Origin: Scatosoma sp964504025
GTDB lineage: Bacteria; Bacillota; Clostridia; Christensenellales; Borkfalkiaceae
Direction: 5' to 3'
Assembly (NCBI GenBank): GCA_964504025.1
Contig: CAZDCO010000016.1
Span: 1 to 28,462, forward strand
Length of the DNA: 28,462 nt
Shown here: positions 7,603 to 14,115 of the stretch, piece after piece
How the letters are laid out: each line of letters starts with the position of its first letter
Numbering within the stretch: position 1 is the stretch's first letter
Made by a program: the position numbers and the translations under genes
The notes under the pieces: model-generated
What the model saw: only the letters and a program-made list of their open reading frames with translations
What the model was told of the DNA's origin: nothing
Database searches by the model: none

Positions 7603-7631
7603 ATTATACTAAATATTTTCCCGTTTGTAAA
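7603..7631 (-). promoter_or_regulatory. Sigma-A promoter of the AraC regulator
   Basis: On the minus strand, TTTACA (7626-7631), 17 bp, TATAAT (7603-7608). Transcription would start near position 7596, the first base of the annotated ATG, leaving no room for a Shine-Dalgarno sequence. Confidence 0.6.
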
Positions 7632-7711
7632 CCGTTTTTCGACAATATGCTATTTTTTCTTTTGAAAAATAAACACCGAAAGATTACCACAAAAAGGTGA
7701 AATAATTTCTA

Positions 7712-7739
7712 TTGCAATTTATATAAATTATTGTATAAT
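7712..7739 (+). promoter_or_regulatory. Sigma-A promoter of the NahK-like kinase
   Basis: TTGCAA (7712-7717), 16-bp spacer, TATAAT (7734-7739), 46 nt before the ATG. Confidence 0.6.
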
Positions 7740-7742
7740 TAT

Positions 7743-7761
7743 CGTATAGAATTATTATACG
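7743..7761. promoter_or_regulatory. Inverted repeat at the kinase transcription start
   Basis: CGTATA (7743-7748) and TATACG (7756-7761) form a perfect 6-bp inverted repeat with a 7-nt spacer. It begins 3 bp after the -10 box, across the predicted start site, a position typical of a repressor operator. It could equally be a small 5' UTR hairpin. AraC proteins usually bind direct repeats, so the binder is uncertain. Confidence 0.3.
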
Positions 7762-7785
7762 CGAAAGTGCGTACAGGAGGAAATT

Positions 7786-8853
7786 ATGTCGGAATATTTG
7801 AAAGAATACGGTAACGTAGCGGCTCAATTTTGCTTGGAAGGCGAAGTTACGGAAATTTGTCCGTACGGGGAAGGTCATATCAACCTGACGCTGTTGGTTA
7901 CGACGACGAAAAAGAGATACATTTTACAAAAAATGAACACGCGCGTGTTCCCCGATCCTGACGGATTGATGGCGAATATTTGCGGCGTAACCGAGCACTT
8001 GCGTGCACGCGGTATCGAAACCTTGAACGTAGTGCCCACCAAAGACGGCAAGCCGTTTATCAAAGGCGAAGCTTGCTACCGCGTATACGATTTCATTGAA
8101 AACACGGTAACCTATCAAACGGCGAGCGACGTAAACGCATTCCGTAACTCCGGTAAAGCGTTCGGCGAATTCCAAAACTATTTGGCGGAATTCGACGCGT
8201 CCAAACTCACGGAAACGATTAAGCGTTTCCACGATACGCCCAACCGTTTTGCAAACTTTAAGGAAGCGTTGGAAAAGGACTCTTTCGGTAGAGCGAAAGA
8301 TTGTCAAAAAGAGATCGATTTCATTCTTTCTCACGAAAATACCTATTCTATCGCGATGGACGGCTTAAAGGACGGTTCGTTGCCTTTGCGCGTTACCCAT
8401 AACGATACGAAACTCAACAACATTTTGATGGACGCAAAGACGGGCGAAGCACGTGCGGTTATCGATTTGGATACGATCATGCCCGGTTCTATGTTGTTCG
8501 ACTTCGGCGATTCCATTCGTTTCGGCGCGTCTACCGCTGCGGAAGACGAAAAGGATTTGAGCAAAGTGCATTTTGACATCGAACTCTTCAAAGTGTATGC
8601 CGAGGGCTATTGCGGCGCGGTAAAAGACAGCATCACTAAGCGCGAAGCGGAATTGTTGCCGTACGGCGCGTATTTGATGACGATCGAATGCGGTATGCGC
8701 TTCTTGACCGACTATTTGTCGGGCGACACCTATTTCGCAACGAAGTACGAAGGACATAACCTCGTTCGTTGCTGTACGCAAATTCAACTTGCGAGCGAAA
8801 TGGAAGCGCAATTCAAAGAAATGGGCGAGATCATTCAATCTATCCTCGCGTAA
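7786..8853 (+). CDS. Phosphotransferase, N-acetylhexosamine 1-kinase (NahK)-like
   Basis: A 355-residue kinase of the aminoglycoside phosphotransferase/choline kinase superfamily. The catalytic loop reads VTHNDTKLNN (about residues 203-212), giving catalytic D207 and metal-ligand N212. The metal-binding strand is AVIDLDTIMPG (D227/D229), followed by FDFGDSIRF. This set and the length (about 355) match my memory of NahK, which phosphorylates N-acetylglucosamine or N-acetylgalactosamine at C1 in the Leloir-like salvage of lacto-N-biose and mucin sugars. The substrate here is not proven. No phosphorylase or transporter sits beside it. ATG preceded by AGGAGG, 8 nt spacing. It is divergent from the AraC-type regulator and ends at a strong terminator, so it is a single-gene unit. 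Confidence 0.78.
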   Translation: MSEYLKEYGNVAAQFCLEGEVTEICPYGEGHINLTLLVTTTKKRYILQKMNTRVFPDPDGLMANICGVTEHLRARGIETLNVVPTKDGKPFIKGEACYRVYDFIENTVTYQTASDVNAFRNSGKAFGEFQNYLAEFDASKLTETIKRFHDTPNRFANFKEALEKDSFGRAKDCQKEIDFILSHENTYSIAMDGLKDGSLPLRVTHNDTKLNNILMDAKTGEARAVIDLDTIMPGSMLFDFGDSIRFGASTAAEDEKDLSKVHFDIELFKVYAEGYCGAVKDSITKREAELLPYGAYLMTIECGMRFLTDYLSGDTYFATKYEGHNLVRCCTQIQLASEMEAQFKEMGEIIQSILA

Positions 8854-8870
8854 GCTAAAAAACGAAAAGA

Positions 8871-8906
8871 AAAAGCTTGTAAACGGTTTGTTTACAAGCT
8901 TTTTTC
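8871..8906 (+). terminator. Intrinsic terminator of the NahK-like kinase
   Basis: Perfect 14-bp stem AAAAGCTTGTAAAC with GTTTACAAGCTTTT, 5-nt loop, followed by TT. It lies 17 nt after the stop. Confidence 0.88.
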
Positions 8907-8945
8907 GTTGACTTTTTAAAGAAAGTGCGATACAATAATAGAGCA

Positions 8946-8978
8946 AAAAGAAAGCCGTACCCAAACGGATACGGCTTT
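8946..8978 (-). terminator. Intrinsic terminator of tRNA-Trp
   Basis: On the minus strand AAAGCCGTA pairs with TACGGCTTT across a 10-nt loop, followed by CTTTTTG. It begins directly after the encoded CCA of the tRNA. Confidence 0.8.
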
Positions 8979-9052
8979 TGGCAGGGGCTATAAGACTTGA
9001 ACTCATCTCTTTGGTTTTGGAGACCAAGGCACAACCTCTATACCAAACCCCT
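8979..9052 (-). tRNA. tRNA-Trp (anticodon CCA)
   Basis: Folding by eye on the minus strand gives: acceptor AGGGGTT/AGCCCCT (7 bp with one G-U), a 4-bp D-stem, anticodon stem TTGGT/ACCAA with loop CTCCAAA, a 4-nt variable loop, and T-arm ATGAG/CTTAT with TTCAAGT loop. The anticodon is CCA, reading UGG. The 3' CCA is encoded (8979-8981). It has its own perfect promoter and terminator, so it is transcribed alone. It accounts for most of the 307-base gap between the kinase and rnhA genes. Confidence 0.95.
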
Positions 9053-9065
9053 AACAACAATAGCT

Positions 9066-9094
9066 ATTATATAACAAAAAAAAACATTTGTCAA
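9066..9094 (-). promoter_or_regulatory. Full-consensus promoter of tRNA-Trp
   Basis: On the minus strand, TTGACA (9089-9094), 17 bp and TATAAT (9066-9071), both perfect, ending 13 bp from the mature tRNA 5' end. Confidence 0.88.
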
Positions 9095-9096
9095 TT

Positions 9097-9124
9097 AAAA
9101 ATCAGGGAAATACCGCTGATTTTT
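9097..9124. terminator. Terminator-like hairpin between tRNA-Trp and rnhA
   Basis: AAAAATCAG pairs perfectly with CTGATTTTT (9 bp, 10-nt loop). It lies between the tRNA promoter and the plus-strand rnhA, with no obvious gene to terminate. It may insulate the two divergent units or regulate rnhA. Confidence 0.4.
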
Positions 9125-9160
9125 TCCGAAAAATAGAATTTTTCAAAAAGAGTGTGGTGT

Positions 9161-9625
9161 ATGAACAAGACGGTAACTTTATATACGGACGGCGCGTGTT
9201 CGGGCAACCCTGGAATGGGCGGTTATGGCGGCATTTTGATTTACGGGGACGTAAAACGGGAATATAGCGGCGGCGAAAGAGAAACGACGAATAACCGTAT
9301 GGAGATCACGGCGGTGATCGAAGGCTTGAAACGGTTAAAATATCCGTGCAACGTGGACGTATATAGCGATTCGGCGTATACCGTAAACGCGTTCTTGAAC
9401 GGTTGGATCAACGCTTGGAGGAAGAACGGTTGGAAGAAAGCGGACGGTAAAGCCGTGTTAAACCTCGATCTTTGGCAGGAATTGTACGACTTGACGACGA
9501 CGCACGCCGTAACCTTTCATAAAGTGGCAGGGCACGCCGATAACGAACTGAACAACCGTTGCGACGCGTTGGCGCGCGGTGCGATTGACGAACTCCGTAA
9601 AACGCTCGCGTCCGTAGAATCGTAA
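9161..9625 (+). CDS. rnhA: Ribonuclease HI
   Basis: A 154-residue RNase HI that cuts the RNA strand of RNA-DNA hybrids, removing primers and R-loops. The catalytic acidic residues line up with the E. coli enzyme almost without shift: D10 (LYTDGACSGNPG), E48 (NNRMEIT), D70 (VYSDSAY) and D135, plus the flap histidine H125 (KVAGHADNELN). The basic handle segment WRKNGWKKADG (about 85-96) is present. Length equals the classical single-domain type without an N-terminal hybrid-binding domain. I chose the ATG at 9161; an in-frame GTG three codons upstream is possible and no strong ribosome binding site decides it. The next gene starts 66 nt downstream. Confidence 0.95.
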   Translation: MNKTVTLYTDGACSGNPGMGGYGGILIYGDVKREYSGGERETTNNRMEITAVIEGLKRLKYPCNVDVYSDSAYTVNAFLNGWINAWRKNGWKKADGKAVLNLDLWQELYDLTTTHAVTFHKVAGHADNELNNRCDALARGAIDELRKTLASVES

Positions 9626-9691
9626 AAAATCGAATACCTTTCATAATTCTTTCTCAAATGACAAACACTATCGAAAAAAGGAGGAAGAAGT

Positions 9692-10597
9692 ATGGATAAA
9701 ACCGATAGAAAGATACCGTTATATTTGCTTACGGTATTTTTTTTATGTACGCTCGGTAGCGTGCTCGCCGTTGTATGTTTACATTCGTCAAGGTCGAGCT
9801 TTTTGAAAGGCAACGCTACGTTGTTTTCGTTGCTTTCCGCGGCGGCGTTCGTCGGGCTTTCCGCCGTCGGCGTAGGGTTTGCGTTGTCGAAGCGTATACA
9901 GCCGTTAAAGGGACTTCTCGGCGGTTTGGCATGCTTGTCGTTTGGCTTGGGCATGTGCTTGATTTTGCAAAAGAGCGGCTTTTTTGAGGTGGCAAAGGAC
10001 AAGGAGAGCTTGCAATCGTATATTCGGAAAACGGGCGCGTGGATGCCGCTCGCGTATATTGCGTTACAATTTTTGCAAGTGGTGATTTTGCCGATTCCCG
10101 GTATCCTTTCTACCGCCGCGGGCGTTGCGCTGTTCGGTCCGTTTTTCACCTCGGTATATAGTTTTATCGGAATCGTCGGCGGTTCGATTACGGCGTTTTT
10201 TATCGGTCGTAAATTCGGCGTGCGCGCGGTATCGTGGCTGGTGGGAGAAGACGTTCTGAAACGCTGGCAAAAAAAGTTGCGAGGCAAGGATGATTTCTTT
10301 TTTACCTGTGCCTTTTTGTTGCCGTTTTTTCCCGACGACGTACTCTGCTTTTTGGCAGGGCTGTCTACGACGTCGTCTACTTTTTTCATTCTCTTGACTT
10401 GTTTTTCGCGCGCAATCGCGATTGCCGCCACTTGCTATTCGTTCGGGTTCATTCCCTTTACGACATGGTGGGGCTTGACGATTTGGGGTGTGCTTTTGCT
10501 TGCGTTCGTCATAACCGTATTCGTGCTGTATAAAAAGTACGACGAGTTAAGCTCGTTGTTTACGCGATGGACAAAAGGGGAAAGAAGTAAAAAATAG
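9692..10597 (+). CDS. TVP38/TMEM64 (VTT domain) membrane protein
   Basis: A 301-residue integral membrane protein of the VTT/DedA-like family. Hydrophobic stretches lie near residues 8-28, 42-65, 72-92 and 120-165, plus a C-terminal group around 215-275. The family core appears as VVILPIPGILSTAAGVALFGPFF (split here by residues about 130-152), then IGGS-like VGGSITAFFIGRKFG, the re-entrant-loop motif of DedA and TVP38 proteins. A later LLPFFPDDVLCFLAGL segment is the second conserved loop. Relatives act in membrane homeostasis and some are lipid scramblases or undecaprenyl-phosphate carriers; the function here is not known. ATG follows AAAGGAGGAAGAAG. It may be co-transcribed with rnhA. Confidence 0.85.
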   Translation: MDKTDRKIPLYLLTVFFLCTLGSVLAVVCLHSSRSSFLKGNATLFSLLSAAAFVGLSAVGVGFALSKRIQPLKGLLGGLACLSFGLGMCLILQKSGFFEVAKDKESLQSYIRKTGAWMPLAYIALQFLQVVILPIPGILSTAAGVALFGPFFTSVYSFIGIVGGSITAFFIGRKFGVRAVSWLVGEDVLKRWQKKLRGKDDFFFTCAFLLPFFPDDVLCFLAGLSTTSSTFFILLTCFSRAIAIAATCYSFGFIPFTTWWGLTIWGVLLLAFVITVFVLYKKYDELSSLFTRWTKGERSKK

Positions 10598-10632
10598 ATA
10601 GGAAAAAGATATATTTTTTTGCTGTCAAACCC

Positions 10633-10661
10633 TTGCAATTTGGAAGCATTTATAGTATAAT
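10633..10661 (+). promoter_or_regulatory. Promoter of the sodium-pump decarboxylase operon
   Basis: TTGCAA (10633-10638), 17 bp, TATAAT (10656-10661). About 69 nt of leader precede the first ATG. I see no riboswitch-like fold in the leader. Confidence 0.65.
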
Positions 10662-10736
10662 GATATTTGGTAGAAAGTTGGCAAAATATGCAAACTTTTG
10701 TCAGCGAATACCGCGATTTTTCTTGGAGGATACATT

Positions 10737-12104
10737 ATGGATAAAATTCAACTACTGCAAGAAAGAAAAGCGAAAATTGCGGCGGTGGGTAAAGATATCC
10801 GCGCACGCATCAACGCGCTTGCAGACGCAGAAAGCTTTGTCGAATTGTCGGCGTTCAGCTTTTCGAGAAACGATTTTTACGGAGAAGATGCCGAAGGCGA
10901 AGGCGTCGTTACTGGTTTTTGTACCATTAACAGCTATCCCTTCTACGTCGTGGCGCAAAATTTCAACGTATTGAGCGGCGGCGTATCGAAAGCGAACTGC
11001 GATAAAATTGCAAAATGTTTGGACGCGGCGGAAAAGAATATGACGCCCGTCGTCTACTTGCTGAACTCTCGCGGCGTACAAGTCGGTGAGGGCGTTACCG
11101 TTTTGGAAGGCTTGGCAAGCTTGCTTTTGAAGAGCACGAAATTGAAGGGGATCGTACCGCAATACGCGGTCGTAGACGGAGAAGTATATGGTTCTGCCGC
11201 TATGCTTGCAGCCATTGCCGATTTCACTTTCTTTATCGAAAACAAGAGCGTGTTGGCTGTCAACAGCCCGTTCGTCGTGTCGGCTAAGGCAGGCAAGAAC
11301 GTGCCCAAAGAAAACGTCGGAAGCGCGGCAGCGTTGAACAAGACGGGTATTCCTTCGTTTGAAGTGAAAGACGTTGCGGAGATTAGAACGAAGATCGCGC
11401 AAATCAATGAAGTGCTTGCCGTATCTTCCATGGACGCCGATTTGAACACGGCTATCCCTGCGTTGAACGCTAACGTGGACGCGCAAACTCTTCTTTCCGT
11501 TTTCGATAGCGCGGTAGAAGTTTCCGCGGCGTACGAATCGGACGTCAAGACCGTACTCGGTCGTATCGGCGGCATTTCCGTTGCGGCAGTCATTTTCGAC
11601 GGTGGCAAAGAGAGTGTGGAACTCAACGCGGCAAAGTTGGCGAAGATTAGAACGTTTGCCGAATTTGCAGGCTGCTATAACCTGCCTTTCGTAACCTTTA
11701 CGGACGTAAAAGGCATTTGCCCTTGCGCTTGTGTAAATAATAGCCGCGTAATGAAAGAAGCGGCGGAATATTTGAACGTTCTCGATACGATGGATACGGC
11801 AAAGATCGCCGTCGTATATAAGAGTGCGATCGGACTTGGCTATTCGTTGTTCGCGGCGAAGTCGGCAGGATTCGATTATACCTGTGCGTTTGCGAACGCA
11901 AAAATCGCGCTCGTAGACAGCGCAGTCGGCGCGGAGATCGCGTTCGGTGACGAAAAGGCGGATAAGGCGGCTTTGGCGGCAAGATACGCCGAAGAAAACT
12001 CCGATCCTATCCATGCGGCAAAGGACGGTTATATCGACGATATTATCGAGCCGCAGTTCGTAAAACAATACCTCGTTGCGTCTTTGCAAATGCTGACGAG
12101 ATAA
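10737..12104 (+). CDS. Divergent carboxyl transferase (12S/MmdA-like subunit)
   Basis: A 455-residue protein with the two-lobed crotonase-like fold of biotin-dependent acyl-CoA carboxyltransferases (MmdA, PccB, transcarboxylase 12S). The family frame is clear: GVVTGFCTIN, FYVVAQNFNVLSGGVS, then GEGVTVLEGLASLL, and in the second half KIAVVYKSAIGLGYSLFAAKSAG. Key glycine pairs that form oxyanion holes are changed: SGGA is SRGV, the AGGAVY motif is YGSAAM, and the YGGAY motif is IGLGY. It is also shorter than the usual 500-520. It may therefore have altered substrate or a structural role. ATG preceded by TTGGAGGA; an upstream in-frame start at 10698 has no ribosome binding site. First gene of the operon. 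Confidence 0.8.
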   Translation: MDKIQLLQERKAKIAAVGKDIRARINALADAESFVELSAFSFSRNDFYGEDAEGEGVVTGFCTINSYPFYVVAQNFNVLSGGVSKANCDKIAKCLDAAEKNMTPVVYLLNSRGVQVGEGVTVLEGLASLLLKSTKLKGIVPQYAVVDGEVYGSAAMLAAIADFTFFIENKSVLAVNSPFVVSAKAGKNVPKENVGSAAALNKTGIPSFEVKDVAEIRTKIAQINEVLAVSSMDADLNTAIPALNANVDAQTLLSVFDSAVEVSAAYESDVKTVLGRIGGISVAAVIFDGGKESVELNAAKLAKIRTFAEFAGCYNLPFVTFTDVKGICPCACVNNSRVMKEAAEYLNVLDTMDTAKIAVVYKSAIGLGYSLFAAKSAGFDYTCAFANAKIALVDSAVGAEIAFGDEKADKAALAARYAEENSDPIHAAKDGYIDDIIEPQFVKQYLVASLQMLTR

Positions 12105-12117
12105 CGGGAGGGGCGAT

Positions 12118-12471
12118 ATGTTGTATACTTTATTGACTCCCGAGATGACCGAAGCCGGTAACGTGGTTAAATACATCGGCGTAGGCGATGCTGCGCTGTA
12201 CGCGTTGATCGGTTTTCTCGTCGTCTTTGCGGGTATTGCTTTGTTGATCGGCGTCGTATGGAGTATCGGTAAGCTGATGTCGATGAAAACGCCTGTAAAG
12301 AAGCAAGAAAAGCCGAGTGTCAAGACGGAATCGAAGCCCGTAGCCGCCACGCCGAAACAGGACGAGGTGGACGAAGAAACGGCGGCTGTCATCATGGCGG
12401 CTTTGACGGCGTATTACCAAACCAACAATCCCTCTTGCGGATTTGTCGTAAAAAGAATTAAGAGAATTTAA
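12118..12471 (+). CDS. Sodium-pump decarboxylase small membrane subunit (OadG/MmdD-like)
   Basis: A 117-residue subunit with one transmembrane helix (about residues 25-50), a charged linker rich in Lys and Pro, and a C-terminal motif DEETAAVIMAALTAYY followed by FVVKRIKRI. This layout is that of the OadG gamma or MmdD delta subunit, which anchors the soluble carboxyltransferase to the membrane beta subunit and assists sodium translocation. It starts 13 nt after the carboxyltransferase stop with a GGGAGGGG ribosome binding site, and the biotin carrier follows 12 nt later, so it is firmly in the operon. Confidence 0.88.
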   Translation: MLYTLLTPEMTEAGNVVKYIGVGDAALYALIGFLVVFAGIALLIGVVWSIGKLMSMKTPVKKQEKPSVKTESKPVAATPKQDEVDEETAAVIMAALTAYYQTNNPSCGFVVKRIKRI

Positions 12472-12483
12472 GGAGAAAATATT

Positions 12484-12867
12484 ATGCGTAATTTTGTTAT
12501 CACTGTAAATGGAAAAACCTTTCAAGTAGGCGTTGAAGAAGTAGGGGCAACCGCAAGCGTGGCTGCACCCGTAGTTGCCGCTCCCGTAGCGGCTCCCGTT
12601 GCCGCACCTGCACCCGTAGCAGCTCCTGCTGCTCCCGTAGCGGCTGCACCTGCAAACGGCGAAAAATTGCTTTCCCCGTTCCCCGGTTTAATTAAGGGCT
12701 TATTGGTTGAAAACGGCGCGACAGTGAAAAAGGATCAACCGATCCTCGTTTTGGAAGCCATGAAAATGGATAACGATATCACCGCTCCTTGCGACGGCGT
12801 AGTAACCTTCCAAGTAACGAAGGGTGCAAACGTAGAATCTGACGCCGTTTTGGCAGTTATCGCTTAA
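12484..12867 (+). CDS. Biotin carboxyl carrier protein of the decarboxylase
   Basis: A 127-residue biotin carrier. The C-terminal biotinyl domain (about 60-127) has the canonical EAMKMDN with biotinylated K94, and the SPFPGLIKGLLVENGATVKK opening of the family. The N-terminal region (1-20) is the short segment found in MmdC/OadA-type carriers, and residues 28-57 form a flexible Ala-Pro-Val linker that lets the biotin arm swing between active sites. It corresponds to transcarboxylase 1.3S or MmdC. ATG preceded by AAGGAGAAA. It should carry CO2 between carboxyltransferase subunits and the membrane beta subunit. No biotin ligase or biotin carboxylase lies in the window. Confidence 0.95.
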   Translation: MRNFVITVNGKTFQVGVEEVGATASVAAPVVAAPVAAPVAAPAPVAAPAAPVAAAPANGEKLLSPFPGLIKGLLVENGATVKKDQPILVLEAMKMDNDITAPCDGVVTFQVTKGANVESDAVLAVIA

Positions 12868-12895
12868 TCGAAGAAAATAAGGAACGTGTAATCTT

Positions 12896-14098
12896 ATGTG
12901 TAATTTTATGCTTTTGGCCGAAGGTGTCGATATCGGCAGCATTTTCACTAACTTGTTTAGTGATATGGGCTTTATGAGCGGTTCATGGGAAAATTACGTG
13001 ATGCTTTTGGTGTCCTTCGTATTGATGTACCTTGCAATCGTAAAGAAGTTCGAGCCGTTGCTGCTGTTGCCTATCGCGTTCGGTATGTTTTTGATCAATC
13101 TCCCCGGCGCGTACAACGTGCTTTGGGGTACGTATCCCGAAGGTTCTCACGCGTTTGACGACGTTCAAAACCCGGGGCTTTTGTGGTATCTTTTCTACGG
13201 CGTGGATAAAGTTATCTATCCTCCGCTCATCTTCCTCGGAATCGGTGCTATGACCGACTTCGGTCCGCTGATTTCCAACCCGAAGAGTATGTTGATCGGT
13301 GCTGCGGCACAGCTCGGTATTTTCTTGACGTTGATCGGTGCTACGTTACTTGGCTTCGACCTTGCGGCGGCTTGCTCAATCGCTATTATCGGCGGTGCGG
13401 ACGGCCCTACGGCTATCTACGTAACGCAGTCGCTGTCGAATTTTACCAATGCGGACTTGCTTTCGGCAATCGCCGTTGCTGCATACTCGTACATGGCGTT
13501 GATTCCTATCATTCAAAAGCCGATCATGCGTTTGCTCGTACCCAAAAAGGAACGTCAAATCAAGATGAAGCCCCTTCGTACGGTGAGCAAGCTCGAAAAG
13601 ATCGTGTTCCCCGTCGTGGTTACGCTCGTCGTCGGTATTTTGTTGCCCGATGCAGTGCCTCTTTTGGGTATGTTGATGCTCGGTAATCTCTTGAAAGAAT
13701 CGGGTGTTTGCGACAGACTTTCTTCGCAAGCGCAAAACGGTTTGATGAATACCGTAACCATTTTCTTGGGTATTTCCGTCGGTTGTAAAGCGTACGGCGG
13801 TACGTTCTTGCAGTTGGAAACTTTGGAAATTATCGCACTCGGTTTGGTAGCGTTTAGCTGCGGTACGATCGGTGGTTTGTTGATGGGACGTCTTATGTGT
13901 AAACTCTCGAAAGGCAAAATCAATCCTTTGATTGGTAGTGCGGGCGTTTCCGCCGTACCTATGGCGGCGCGTATTTCCGAAGACGTCGGTCGTGAAGAAG
14001 ACTCTTCCAATCACCTTTTGATGCATGCAATGGGTCCGAACGTTGCCGGTGTAATCGGCTCGGCGATTGCGGCAGGCTTCCTGCTTTCACTCTTTTAA
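12896..14098 (+). CDS. Sodium-translocating decarboxylase beta subunit (OadB/MmdB/GcdB)
   Basis: A 400-residue integral membrane subunit that decarboxylates carboxybiotin and couples this to sodium export. It has about nine hydrophobic segments. The sodium-site signatures are intact: GGADGPTAIY with D169 (equivalent to D203 of Klebsiella OadB), and NPLIGSAGVSAVPMAAR with N343, G347, S352 and R359, whose spacing equals N373, G377, S382 and R389 of OadB. The C-terminal MGPNVAGVIGSAIAAG motif is also present. A short N-terminal extension precedes the first helix. The ribosome binding site upstream is AAGGAACG. It lies 28 nt after the biotin carrier gene and 17 nt before the 5S-type subunit. Confidence 0.95.
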   Translation: MCNFMLLAEGVDIGSIFTNLFSDMGFMSGSWENYVMLLVSFVLMYLAIVKKFEPLLLLPIAFGMFLINLPGAYNVLWGTYPEGSHAFDDVQNPGLLWYLFYGVDKVIYPPLIFLGIGAMTDFGPLISNPKSMLIGAAAQLGIFLTLIGATLLGFDLAAACSIAIIGGADGPTAIYVTQSLSNFTNADLLSAIAVAAYSYMALIPIIQKPIMRLLVPKKERQIKMKPLRTVSKLEKIVFPVVVTLVVGILLPDAVPLLGMLMLGNLLKESGVCDRLSSQAQNGLMNTVTIFLGISVGCKAYGGTFLQLETLEIIALGLVAFSCGTIGGLLMGRLMCKLSKGKINPLIGSAGVSAVPMAARISEDVGREEDSSNHLLMHAMGPNVAGVIGSAIAAGFLLSLF

Positions 14099-14115
14099 TA
14101 ACGAGGTAAAATACT

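Noticed and set aside
8365..9060. A 231-codon minus-strand frame
   Set aside because: It overlaps tRNA-Trp, two terminators and the antisense of the kinase gene; no domain is visible.
9517..10431. A 304-codon minus-strand frame
   Set aside because: It is antisense to the VTT membrane protein and the end of rnhA, with a Lys/Pro/Ser-rich composition and no domain.
10752..12395. A 547-codon open frame on the minus strand
   Set aside because: It is antisense to the carboxyltransferase and OadG-like genes, which have clear family motifs and ribosome binding sites. The translated product is Arg/His/Phe-rich with no recognisable domain, as expected for a shadow frame.
12550..12660. Repeated Ala/Pro/Val codons in the biotin carrier gene as a possible DNA repeat
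   Set aside because: They encode the flexible linker usual in biotin carrier subunits, with varied synonymous codons, so no special DNA element is needed.
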